From Luteimonas sp. BLCC-B24 (GTDB taxonomy: Bacteria; Pseudomonadota; Gammaproteobacteria; Xanthomonadales; Xanthomonadaceae), in contig NZ_JAQQGN010000001.1 in NCBI RefSeq assembly GCF_028550595.1, positions 248,001 through 312,000 of the forward strand: DNA of 64,000 nucleotides, in the 5' to 3' direction. Of this stretch, positions 8,380-16,309 are shown piece by piece; within the stretch, counting starts at the first letter, position 1; each line of letters opens with the position of its first letter. The notes below the pieces were generated by a model that was not told the origin of the DNA, searched no databases, and saw only the letters and a list, made by a program, of their open reading frames with translations. Both the position numbers and the translations under genes were made by a program.

Positions 8380-9852
8380 ATGAGCGAGAGTTTCCTCTTC
8401 TACGATCTCGAAACCTACGGTGCCGATCCACGGCGCACGCGCATCGCCCAGTTCGCGGCGATCCGCACCGATGCCGCGCTCGAGGAGATCGACGCACCGA
8501 TCGATCTGTTCGTGCAGCCGGCCGACGATCTGCTGCCCTCGCCGGTGGCCACCCTGATCACGGGCATCACGCCGCAGCACGCCCGCGCCGTCGGCGTGCC
8601 CGAGGCGGATGCGTTCGCACGCATCCAAGAAGAGATGGCGCGGCCGAAGACCTGCACGCTGGGCTACAACTCGTTGCGCTTCGACGACGAGTTCGTGCGC
8701 TTCGGTCTGTACCGCAATTTCTACGACCCCTACGAGCGCGAATGGCGGAGCGGCAACTCGCGCTGGGACCTGCTCGACGTCATGCGGCTGTGGCATGCGC
8801 TGCGCCCCGAGGGCCTGGTGTGGCCCACGCGCGAGGATGGCGCAACCTCGTTCAAGCTCGAACACCTGGCTGCCGCCAACGGCGTGCGCCGCGGCGATGC
8901 GCACGAGGCTCTGTCGGACGTGCGTGCGCTGATCGGCCTGGCGCGTCTGATGCGCACCGCCCAGCCGCGCCTCTGGGACTACGCGGCGCGGCTGCGCGAC
9001 AAGCGCCATGCCGCCTCGTTGCTCGACACCGTCGCCATGACGCCGGTGCTGCACGTCTCGCAGCGCTATCCGGCCGCGCGCCTGTGCGCCGCACCGGTAT
9101 TGCCGATCACGCGGCATCCCCGCATCGACAGCCGCGTCGTGGTGTTCGACCTCGACGGGGATCCGGACTGGCTGCTCGAGCTCGATGCCGACACCATTGC
9201 CGCGCGCGTGTTCGTGCGTCGCGAGGATCTGCCCGAAGGCGTGGCCCGCATCCCGCTCAAGGAGGTGCACAGCAACCGCTGTCCGGCGCTGGTGGCCTGG
9301 AGCCACTTGCGCGCCGACGATTTCGAACGGCTGTCGATCGACGCCGACGCGGTCGAGCGGCGCGCCGCCCGGCTTCGCGCGGCCGGGCCTTTGCTGGCCG
9401 AGAAGATCCGCCGGGTGTTCGCGGTCGAACGCGAGTTCACGCCGTCCGACCCCGACGCCGCGCTCTACGACGGCTTCGCCGGCGACGGCGACAAACGCCG
9501 CATGGCCCAGGTCCGCGCCACGCCGCCGCCGCTGCTGGGCGCGCGTGATTTCGGCTTCGAGGATCCGCGCCTCGACGCCCTGCTGCTGCGCTACCGCGCG
9601 CGCAACTGGCCCGAGACGCTGACGCCCGACGAACGGCGGCACTGGGACGCGTACCGGCGCGAGCGCCTGGCCCCCGGCACGACGCAGGCCGAACACGACT
9701 TCGCCGGCTACTTCACGCAGATCGACACGCTGCGTGCCGAAAATCCCGGCGATGCGCGCCGCGCGCAGCTGCTCGACGCCCTCGCCGACTGGGGCCGCGG
9801 CCTACATGCGCAGCTGCACCCGTCTTCCCCCCTGCCGATCACGCCCGGATGA
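8380..9852 (+). CDS. sbcB: Exodeoxyribonuclease I
   Basis: 3'-5' single-strand DNA exonuclease acting in recombination and mismatch repair. The 490-residue product has the DEDDh exonuclease site: Asp9 and Glu11 in FYDLETYG, the YNSLRFDDEF motif near residue 95, and HEALSDVRALIGLAR with the catalytic histidine and aspartate. Length is close to E. coli ExoI (475). I chose the ATG at 8380 (MSESFLFYDLE) because the upstream in-frame codons are not conserved in character. The stop overlaps the next gene's ATG (ATGA at 9849-9852). Confidence 0.95.
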   Translation: MSESFLFYDLETYGADPRRTRIAQFAAIRTDAALEEIDAPIDLFVQPADDLLPSPVATLITGITPQHARAVGVPEADAFARIQEEMARPKTCTLGYNSLRFDDEFVRFGLYRNFYDPYEREWRSGNSRWDLLDVMRLWHALRPEGLVWPTREDGATSFKLEHLAAANGVRRGDAHEALSDVRALIGLARLMRTAQPRLWDYAARLRDKRHAASLLDTVAMTPVLHVSQRYPAARLCAAPVLPITRHPRIDSRVVVFDLDGDPDWLLELDADTIAARVFVRREDLPEGVARIPLKEVHSNRCPALVAWSHLRADDFERLSIDADAVERRAARLRAAGPLLAEKIRRVFAVEREFTPSDPDAALYDGFAGDGDKRRMAQVRATPPPLLGARDFGFEDPRLDALLLRYRARNWPETLTPDERRHWDAYRRERLAPGTTQAEHDFAGYFTQIDTLRAENPGDARRAQLLDALADWGRGLHAQLHPSSPLPITPG

Positions 9853-10535
9853 CTTCGTACTTCAGCGATAAGAGCCTCAAATTCCTGCGCGCGCTCGCGC
9901 GGCACAACGAGAAGCCCTGGTTCGAGGCCCATCGCAAGGACTACGAGGCGCACGTGCGCCAGCCGTTCCTGCGCCTGATCAGCGACCTGCAGCCCGACCT
10001 CGCCGCGATCAGTCCGCATTTCCGTGCCGACACCCGCACCGTCGGCGGTTCGCTGTTCCGCATCCATCGCGATGCGCGCTTCTCCAACGACAAATCGCCC
10101 TACAAGACCTGGCAGGGCGCACGCCTGTTCCACGAACGCCGGCGCGAAACCGCGGCGCCGTCGTTCTACGTGCACCTGCAGCCCGGCGGCAGCTTCGTCG
10201 GCGCGGGCCTGTGGCATCCCGAATCCGACACGCAGCGCAAGGTCCGACAGTTCATCGTCGACAACCCCGGCAGCTGGAAGGCCGCCGCGCATGCGCCCCG
10301 ATTGCGCAAGACCTTCGAATTCGAGACCAGCGAGATGCTCGTGCGTCCGCCGCGCGGCTTCGATCCGCAGTTCGAATTCATCGACGACCTCAAGCACCGC
10401 AACTGGGTGTTCTGGCGCGCGCTCGATGACGTCACGATGACCGGCCCGACGCTGCGCCGGACGATCGCCGGGGATCTGGCCACGCTCGCCCCCTTCGTCG
10501 ATTACCTCTGCGCGGCGCTGGATCTGGAATTCTGA
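9849..10535 (+). CDS. DUF2461 family protein (TIGR02453)
   Basis: A 228-residue cytoplasmic protein. The N-terminal segment FLRALARHNEKPWFEAHRKDY is the hallmark of the DUF2461 family, and RIHRDARFSNDKSPYKTW with FYVHLQPGGSFVGAGLW follows, as in other members. The biochemical function of the family is unknown to me. Translation is coupled to sbcB by a 4-base overlap, which hints at a DNA-metabolism context but proves nothing. Confidence 0.9.
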   Translation: MTSYFSDKSLKFLRALARHNEKPWFEAHRKDYEAHVRQPFLRLISDLQPDLAAISPHFRADTRTVGGSLFRIHRDARFSNDKSPYKTWQGARLFHERRRETAAPSFYVHLQPGGSFVGAGLWHPESDTQRKVRQFIVDNPGSWKAAAHAPRLRKTFEFETSEMLVRPPRGFDPQFEFIDDLKHRNWVFWRALDDVTMTGPTLRRTIAGDLATLAPFVDYLCAALDLEF

Positions 10536-10615
10536 GCAGGCGACCCGCGGCGCCGTCGCCGCGTCGTTCAGCACGCACTGCGCCCGGGTCTCCGACAATC
10601 GGCATTTCCCGTTCG

Positions 10616-11161
10616 ATGCGATCTTCGATGAAGCGATTCGGCTGGCTTACTCTCGCGGTGCTCGTGCTGCTGCTCGGCTACGTGGCGGCCGGCCCCTACC
10701 TCACCGTGCACGCGATCCGCGAGGCCGTGCGCAACGAGGATTCGCGCGCCCTGTCGAAGCAGGTCGATTTCCCGGCGCTGCGGGCGAGCCTGCGCGTGCA
10801 GCTTGCGGATGCGATCGTGCGCGAAGCGGGCGTCGAGACGCAGTCGAGCCTGCTGGGCGCGATCGGCCTGCGGCTCGCCGGCAGCGCCGCAGGCACCGGC
10901 GTGGACATGATGGTGACGCCGGTGGGCCTGAGCGCGCTGATGCGCGGCCAGCGGCTCTGGAGCCTGGCGGGCGGCGCCTCGCCGATGCGCGCGGGCCCCG
11001 ATCCCGCGCGCGCCGCGCCGCTCGAGGATGCGCACTACCGCTACCACTCGCCGTCGCGTTTCACCGTCACCGTGCGTGACGACCGCGATCGGCCGATCGA
11101 ATTCGTGCTCACGCGCAAGGGGTTGCGCTGGACGCTGTCGGACATTCGTCTGCCGCTGTAG
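10616..11161 (+). CDS. DUF2939 family membrane-anchored protein
   Basis: A 181-residue protein with one N-terminal hydrophobic segment (WLTLAVLVLLLGYVAAGPYL). It is followed by the family signature YLTVHAIREAVRNEDSRALSKQVDFPALRASL, typical of DUF2939, a group common in gamma- and betaproteobacteria. The remainder is probably periplasmic. Two in-frame ATGs (10616 and 10628) are possible and neither has a clear ribosome-binding site. Function is unknown. Confidence 0.85.
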   Translation: MRSSMKRFGWLTLAVLVLLLGYVAAGPYLTVHAIREAVRNEDSRALSKQVDFPALRASLRVQLADAIVREAGVETQSSLLGAIGLRLAGSAAGTGVDMMVTPVGLSALMRGQRLWSLAGGASPMRAGPDPARAAPLEDAHYRYHSPSRFTVTVRDDRDRPIEFVLTRKGLRWTLSDIRLPL

Positions 11162-11455
11162 CGGACCGCGACGAACGCGCGAACGGGCGCGCGAAGCAGT
11201 CACCGTGACGCCGCCGCAGTCCCTCGCGCGCGGGCGCGCGCCGACGGCCTGCCCGGCGCCGTGCCGGGCTCGCATGTGACGCCACGGCCGGAACCGCCCC
11301 AATCGCTACGCCCCGCATGCAGGCGCGCGCGCAGGCACGTTCCTGTGCAGGCCCGGTCACGCGCGCGTCTGCGGATGCAGGCCACGCGCATGGTGCAGAA
11401 CCGGGCGAAGACGAGTGACACGCGCCACCCTGCGCGCAGCGCATCGATGATTCGG
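11162..11455. other. Intergenic region between convergent genes
   Basis: A 294-base gap between the 3' ends of the DUF2939 gene (+) and the PAP2 gene (-). It is rich in CGCGCG tracts and degenerate GC-rich inverted repeats. I see no convincing ORF, no hairpin followed by a T-run and no tRNA. Confidence 0.6.
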
Positions 11456-12172
11456 CTACGCGGCGCCCGACCTGCCGAACCGCCCGAGCCGCGGCGGGTG
11501 ATAGAGCAGCAGATAGACCCCGACCACCCAGATCGAGGCCGCGGCCCAGCCGGCCAGGATGTCGGAGGGGTAATGCACCCCCAGATACACGCGCGACAGC
11601 CCCACCATCGGCACGAACACCGCCATCGCCGCGATCACCCACCAGCGCGCCCGCGTGGGCCAGGCCAGCAGCACGAGCACGAGCGCGAGCGTCATCGATC
11701 CCATCGCGTGGCCGCTGGGGAAGCTGTAGGTCGGCTCCGGCGCGATCGATTCCCAGAGGCTGGGCCGGTCCCGCGCGAACAACTGCTTGGCGCCGATGTT
11801 GAGCAGGGCCGAGCCCCCCGTGGCCAGCGCGGCGAACAGGCCGTCGCGCCAGCGCCTCATCGCGAGCAGCACCAGCACCAGACCGATGTCCACCGGCACC
11901 ACGCCCTTGGCGTAGCCGATCTCGGAGAAGAACAGGAAGACGCGATCGAAGCCGTCGCGCGCGGCCGCCTGCGCGAACAGCAGGATCGGCTCGTCGAACG
12001 GAATCGCCTCGGCTTCGTGCACCTCGTCGGCCAGCTCCATGAACGCCCACATCGGCAGCAGCACACCGGCGAACAGCAACAGGAGCTTCCAGCCGTGGCG
12101 ACGCAGCAGGCCGCCGGTTTCGCGTGAGCCTTCGGCGATGACCTCGCCGCCGTCAGGCGGCATCGGTCGCAC
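11456..12172 (-). CDS. PAP2-family membrane phosphatase
   Basis: A 238-residue integral membrane protein with about six hydrophobic segments. The three PAP2 motifs are present: KQLFARDRP (motif 1), PSGHAMGS (motif 2) and [17 protein letters not shown] (motif 3), including the catalytic histidines. Such proteins dephosphorylate undecaprenyl pyrophosphate, phosphatidic acid or similar lipid phosphates at the outer face of the inner membrane. The start at 12172 overlaps the end of ispG by 20 bases. An operon with the isoprenoid gene ispG would fit an undecaprenyl-pyrophosphate role, but substrate is not defined. Confidence 0.9.
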   Translation of the reverse strand: MRPMPPDGGEVIAEGSRETGGLLRRHGWKLLLLFAGVLLPMWAFMELADEVHEAEAIPFDEPILLFAQAAARDGFDRVFLFFSEIGYAKGVVPVDIGLVLVLLAMRRWRDGLFAALATGGSALLNIGAKQLFARDRPSLWESIAPEPTYSFPSGHAMGSMTLALVLVLLAWPTRARWWVIAAMAVFVPMVGLSRVYLGVHYPSDILAGWAAASIWVVGVYLLLYHPPRLGRFGRSGAA

Positions 12173-13448
12173 GCCCGTAGTGGCGGTGCACGTAGTCGTC
12201 GACCAGCGCGACGAACTCCTGCGCGATGTTGTCGCCGCGCAGCGTCACCGCCTTCTCGCCGTCGATGAACACCGGGGCCGACGGCGCCTCGCCGGTGCCC
12301 GGCAGCGAGATGCCGATGTTGGCGTGGCGCGATTCGCCCGGGCCGTTGACCACGCAGCCCATCACCGCGAGCGTCATGTTCTCGGCGCCGGGATGCGTGA
12401 CCTTCCACTCCGGCATCTTCTCGCGCACATGGTCCTGGACCACGCCGGCCAGTACCTGGAAGAACTCGGACGTGGTGCGGCCGCAGCCCGGGCACGCGGT
12501 GACCATCGGCGTGAATGCGCGCAGGCCCATCGTCTGCAGCAGCTCCTGGGCCACCACGACTTCCTTGGTGCGCGAAGCGCCGGGCTCGGGCGTGAGCGAG
12601 ATGCGGATGGTGTCGCCGATGCCTTCCTGCATCAGGATCGCCAACGCGGCGCTCGAGGCGACCATGCCCTTGCTTCCGATGCCGGCTTCGGTGAGCCCGA
12701 GATGCAGCGCGAAATCGCAGCGCGCGGCGAGATCCCGATACACCGCCACCAGTTCCTGCACGCCGCTGACCTTGGCACTGAGCACGATGCGGTCCCGGCC
12801 CAGGCCCAGCGCCACCGCGCGATCGGCCGAATCCACCGCCGAGCGGATCAGCGCTTCGCGCAGCACCTTCCCCGCATCCCAGGGCACGGCGCGCTGGGCG
12901 TTCTCGTCCATCAGTGCCGCCGCGAGCGACTGGTCCAGCGAGCCCCAGTTGGCGCCGATACGCACCGGCTTGCCGTAGCGCATCGCGAATTCGATCAGCT
13001 GGGCGAACTGGGTGTCGCGCTTCTTGCCGAAGCCGACGTTGCCCGGATTGATGCGGTACTTCGCCAGCGCCTCGGCACAGGCCGGCTCGCCCGCGAGCAG
13101 CTGGTGCCCGTTGTAGTGGAAGTCGCCGATGATCGGCACCTCGATGCCCTGCATCGCCAGCCGCTCGACGATCCGCGGCACCGCGGCCGCGGATTCGGGG
13201 TTGTTGACCGTGATGCGCACCAGCTCGGAGCCGGCGCGCCACAGTTCGCCGATCTGCCGGGCGGTGGCCGCGACATCGGCGGTGTCGGTGTTGGTCATCG
13301 ACTGCACGACGACCGGCGCATTGCCGCCGAGGGCGACGCCGCCGACGCGGACCTGACGGGTGCCGCGGCGCGCGGCCGCGCCGAACTCGGGCAGGCGCAC
13401 GGGCTCGGACAGGCAGGCGTCGGGCGAAGAAACGGGCTGGGCGGACAT
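12153..13448 (-). CDS. ispG: 4-hydroxy-3-methylbut-2-en-1-yl diphosphate synthase
   Basis: Iron-sulfur enzyme of the methylerythritol phosphate pathway, converting MEcPP to HMBPP. The 431-residue product has the TIM-barrel domain from about residue 25 ([20 protein letters not shown]) and the C-terminal [4Fe-4S] domain. The cluster cysteines are in ACPGCGR (two) and in [11 protein letters not shown] (third). It is transcribed divergently from regB, with 117 bases between the two starts, and is followed by the overlapping PAP2 gene. Confidence 0.97.
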   Translation of the reverse strand: MSAQPVSSPDACLSEPVRLPEFGAAARRGTRQVRVGGVALGGNAPVVVQSMTNTDTADVAATARQIGELWRAGSELVRITVNNPESAAAVPRIVERLAMQGIEVPIIGDFHYNGHQLLAGEPACAEALAKYRINPGNVGFGKKRDTQFAQLIEFAMRYGKPVRIGANWGSLDQSLAAALMDENAQRAVPWDAGKVLREALIRSAVDSADRAVALGLGRDRIVLSAKVSGVQELVAVYRDLAARCDFALHLGLTEAGIGSKGMVASSAALAILMQEGIGDTIRISLTPEPGASRTKEVVVAQELLQTMGLRAFTPMVTACPGCGRTTSEFFQVLAGVVQDHVREKMPEWKVTHPGAENMTLAVMGCVVNGPGESRHANIGISLPGTGEAPSAPVFIDGEKAVTLRGDNIAQEFVALVDDYVHRHYGRATDAA

Positions 13449-13565
13449 TCGCGCAGTTTACCGGCTCCGGCCGTGGTGTTCGCTGACGCGCCGCGAAACC
13501 CCCGGCCCGGGTGCGACCGCCGGCCGCAGGGCGTGCGGGCGGCCCGTGCACTAGGATGGCGGGCG

Positions 13566-14807
13566 ATGCAGCCGCAACCGCCCGCCACCGCGCTCGTCCG
13601 CACGCTCTACAGCCTGCGCTGGCTGGCCGTCGGGGGCCAGTCGCTGACCATCCTGTGGGCCACCCACGGTTTCCACATGGCCTTGCCGCCCGGTCCGCTG
13701 TGGGGGCCGGTGGCGGTGCTGGCGGTGTTCAATCTGCTGGTGCATCTGCGTCTGCGCAGCGCCCGCGATGCGGTGCCGGCCGAGGCCTTCGCCCACGTGC
13801 TGGTCGATACCGCCGTGCTGTCCTGGCTGATCGCCTGGACCGGCGGCATCGCCAATCCGTTCGCGTCGCTGTTCCTGTTGCCGATCGCACTGACGGCGAT
13901 GGCCCTGCCGGCCGCCTGGGCGGTCGCCAGCGCGCTCGCCGGGCTGGTCGGCTATCTGTTCGCGGTGCTGTTCGGCCAGCCCCTGCCGCACCTGCATGCC
14001 GGCTTCGATCTGCACCTGCTCGGCATGGCGGTGAATTTCGTGCTGTCGGTGGCACTGGTGCTGTACCTGCTGCTGCGCCTGGCGGGCGCGCGCGACCGGC
14101 GCGAGCGCGAGCTCACCGCGCTGCGCGAGCGCTTCGTCCGCAACGAGGGCATTCTCGCCCTGGCCACCCATGCGGCCTCGGTCGCGCACGAGCTCAATAC
14201 GCCGCTCGGCACGATGACCCTGCTGCTCGACGACCTGGACACCAGCGGCCTCGGCGAGGACGGCGCTGCGGACGTGGCCACGCTGCGTCGCCTGGTCGAC
14301 ACCTGCCGCGACCGCGTGCGTTCGCTGGCGAACCCGGCCGATCCGGCCTCCAGCACGCGGGTGGACATCGGTCGCGTGCTCGAACACTGGCAACTGGTGC
14401 GTCCGGCGATCACGCTCGAACGCAGCGGCAACGTCGATCCGCAGCAACGCGTGGACCGCACCATCGGCCATCTGCTGCTGGCCCTGCTCAACAATGCCGC
14501 CGATGCCAGCGAGGCCAACGGCAGCGGCCGCGTGGATCTGCACCTGCAGCTCGCGGACGGCGTACTCGACGGCACGATCCGCGATTACGGCACCGGCTTC
14601 GACGCGCAGGCGCCGTTCCTGCCGGTGCTGTTCCGCAGCGGCAAGCCCGACGGACTGGGCATCGGGCTCGCCCTGTCGCATGCGGCGATCGAACAGCTCG
14701 GCGGCGAACTGGACATGGACGAAGCCGACGGCGGCGGCGCACGGGTGCACTTCCGTGTGCCGGTGGATCCGGCCGACCTCCCCCTTCCTTCCGGGACCAC
14801 CGCATGA
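13566..14807 (+). CDS. regB: RegB/PrrB-type redox-sensing histidine kinase
   Basis: A 413-residue membrane sensor kinase. The N-terminal half has six hydrophobic segments. It contains GGIANPF at residues 93-99, which matches the GGxxNPF quinone-binding heptad known in RegB/PrrB. The H-box is VAHELNTPLGTM with phospho-acceptor His208. Cys247 in DTCRDRV lies where RegB carries its redox-active cysteine (Cys265 in Rhodobacter). The ATPase domain has LLNNAADAS (N box), RDYGTGF (G1) and DGLGIGLAL (G2). The stop overlaps the start of the response regulator gene (ATGA), so the pair is coupled. Signals are inferred to be quinone pool and thiol redox state. Confidence 0.9.
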   Translation: MQPQPPATALVRTLYSLRWLAVGGQSLTILWATHGFHMALPPGPLWGPVAVLAVFNLLVHLRLRSARDAVPAEAFAHVLVDTAVLSWLIAWTGGIANPFASLFLLPIALTAMALPAAWAVASALAGLVGYLFAVLFGQPLPHLHAGFDLHLLGMAVNFVLSVALVLYLLLRLAGARDRRERELTALRERFVRNEGILALATHAASVAHELNTPLGTMTLLLDDLDTSGLGEDGAADVATLRRLVDTCRDRVRSLANPADPASSTRVDIGRVLEHWQLVRPAITLERSGNVDPQQRVDRTIGHLLLALLNNAADASEANGSGRVDLHLQLADGVLDGTIRDYGTGFDAQAPFLPVLFRSGKPDGLGIGLALSHAAIEQLGGELDMDEADGGGARVHFRVPVDPADLPLPSGTTA

Positions 14808-15379
14808 AAGGCCTGCTGGTCGACGACGACACCCTGTACCTGGACGCCCTGCGGCGCGCGCTGCAACGCCGCGGCATCGAGTGCGAGATCGCGCCCGACG
14901 CCGCGACGGCGCTGGCCGTGGCCGCCCGCACCGCGCCGGACTTCGCCTTGGTGGATCTCAAGCTGGGCGAGGCCTCGGGCCTGTCGCTGATCGAACCGCT
15001 GCGCGCGATCCGCGCCGACATGCGCATCCTGCTGGTCACCGGGTACGCGAGCATCGCGACCGCGGTGGAAGCGATCAAGCGCGGCGCCGACGACTACCTG
15101 CCCAAGCCGGTGTCGGCCGACACGCTGCAGCGCATCCTGCTCGACGCCGATCTCGGCACGGCGGCCGCGCCGGCCGATCCGGGCGACGACGCCTCGATCG
15201 AAAGCCCGACGATGATTCCGCTGCACAGGCTGGAGTGGGAACACATCCAGCAGGCGCTCAACGAGACCGGCGGCAACATCTCCGCGACCGCGCGGCTGCT
15301 GGGCATGCACCGCCGCTCGCTGCAGCGCAAGCTCGCCAAGCGTCCCGGGCCGGAACGTCGGCCACCGACGGACGGGTGA
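14804..15379 (+). CDS. regA: RegA/PrrA-type response regulator
   Basis: A 191-residue two-domain regulator and partner of the kinase encoded immediately upstream. The receiver domain has the acidic pair DDD at residues 7-9, phospho-acceptor Asp51 (ALVDLKL), the threonine in LVTGYAS and Lys in YLPKP. The C-terminal Fis-like helix-turn-helix (GGNISATARLLGMHRRSLQ) is typical of RegA/PrrA/ActR. The linker is rich in Ala, Pro and Asp. Targets in RegA systems include respiration and redox genes; which genes respond here cannot be read from the sequence. Confidence 0.92.
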   Translation: MKGLLVDDDTLYLDALRRALQRRGIECEIAPDAATALAVAARTAPDFALVDLKLGEASGLSLIEPLRAIRADMRILLVTGYASIATAVEAIKRGADDYLPKPVSADTLQRILLDADLGTAAAPADPGDDASIESPTMIPLHRLEWEHIQQALNETGGNISATARLLGMHRRSLQRKLAKRPGPERRPPTDG

Positions 15380-15480
15380 GTGCGTGCCCGGCCGTGCAGG
15401 GCCGGAATCGCCCGGTTCCACAGGGGCCCGACGCCTGCCGGCACTTGCACCTGCGCGCGATGGCGCGTTCCGAAGAGGCC

Positions 15481-15547
15481 TTCGCGCGCGAGCGCGCTCC
15501 TACAGGAGCCGGCGCGCGGTCCATGTAGGAGCGCGCTTGCGCGCGAA
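15481..15547. repeat. REP pair (BIME-like inverted repeat)
   Basis: Two 24-base arms, 15481-15504 and 15524-15547, are inverted copies with a single mismatch, separated by 19 bases. Each carries the core GTAGGAGCGCGC followed by CGCGCGAA, the form of REP elements common in Xanthomonadaceae and Pseudomonas. The pair lies in the 333-base gap between regA and the convergent copper-chaperone gene, the usual position for such elements. Confidence 0.88.
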
Positions 15548-15712
15548 CGGGATCACCGAAACCTCGCGGGCACTATTCCACCGCTTCCAAATCCATCGAA
15601 CACGCATGGCGCACGCGCACACGCACAGCGCCATCCGGCTCCGCCTGCGTGCACCGGGCCACGTGCATGACGCCTCGTCCCGCTGCGTCTGCGCTCTGGA
15701 CGCGCCTGCCGA

Positions 15713-16246
15713 TCAGTGTCCCGAATGCCCGCCGGCCGCCGGCGCGTCACCAGCGAGCGGGCGGACCTCGAACTGCACCGTCTGCTCCGGGGCGTTCTGG
15801 AAGCGCAGCGTGGCCTCGATCGTCTGACCCGCGCGTACCGGCTCGACCGGGCCGATGAACATCAGATGGTTGCCGCCGGGGCGCAGGCTCACGTCCGTAC
15901 CGGCGGGCAGTTCGACGCCATCCGCCAGTTCCCGCATGCGCATCACGCCGCCGGCGTGGGACATCTCGTGGATCTCGACGCTGGCCGAGGCCGAGGTCTC
16001 CACCGCGACCAGACGATCACCCGCGTCGCTGCGCAGCGTGAGGTAGCCGCCGGCGACGGCGGCATTGGGCGGGGTCTCGCGGATCCAGGCATCACTGACC
16101 TGAACGCCCTGGGCCGCGCCGGTGGAGGATGCGGCCGCCGGATCGGCGGATGACGCCGGCGTCGCCGCGCCCTCGGATGCGGGCTGGCAGCCGGCCAGTG
16201 CGATCGCGGCCAGGCAGCCGGCGGCAAACAGGGTCGATCGTGACAT
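15713..16246 (-). CDS. Periplasmic copper chaperone, PCuAC family lipoprotein
   Basis: A 177-residue predicted lipoprotein (lipobox LAGC at residues 18-21). It is followed by an Ala/Ser/Pro-rich linker and a PCu(A)C domain starting at about VSDAWIRETPP. Copper(I)-binding residues of the family are visible: EIHEMSH with VMRMRE, and GGNHLMFIG, giving the H-M-x-M-x-H-x-M type ligand set. The C-terminus ends GGHSGH and may bind extra metal. The family delivers copper to the CuA centre of cytochrome c oxidase. The gene is 63 bases downstream of a TonB receptor gene on the same strand, so it may share a transcript with it. Confidence 0.92.
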   Translation of the reverse strand: MSRSTLFAAGCLAAIALAGCQPASEGAATPASSADPAAASSTGAAQGVQVSDAWIRETPPNAAVAGGYLTLRSDAGDRLVAVETSASASVEIHEMSHAGGVMRMRELADGVELPAGTDVSLRPGGNHLMFIGPVEPVRAGQTIEATLRFQNAPEQTVQFEVRPLAGDAPAAGGHSGH

Positions 16247-16309
16247 CGCGGAAACTCCTTGGACTGCGGCGCGGGGGCGCCAGCGTGACGTGATTATCGC
16301 CTGCCCGGC

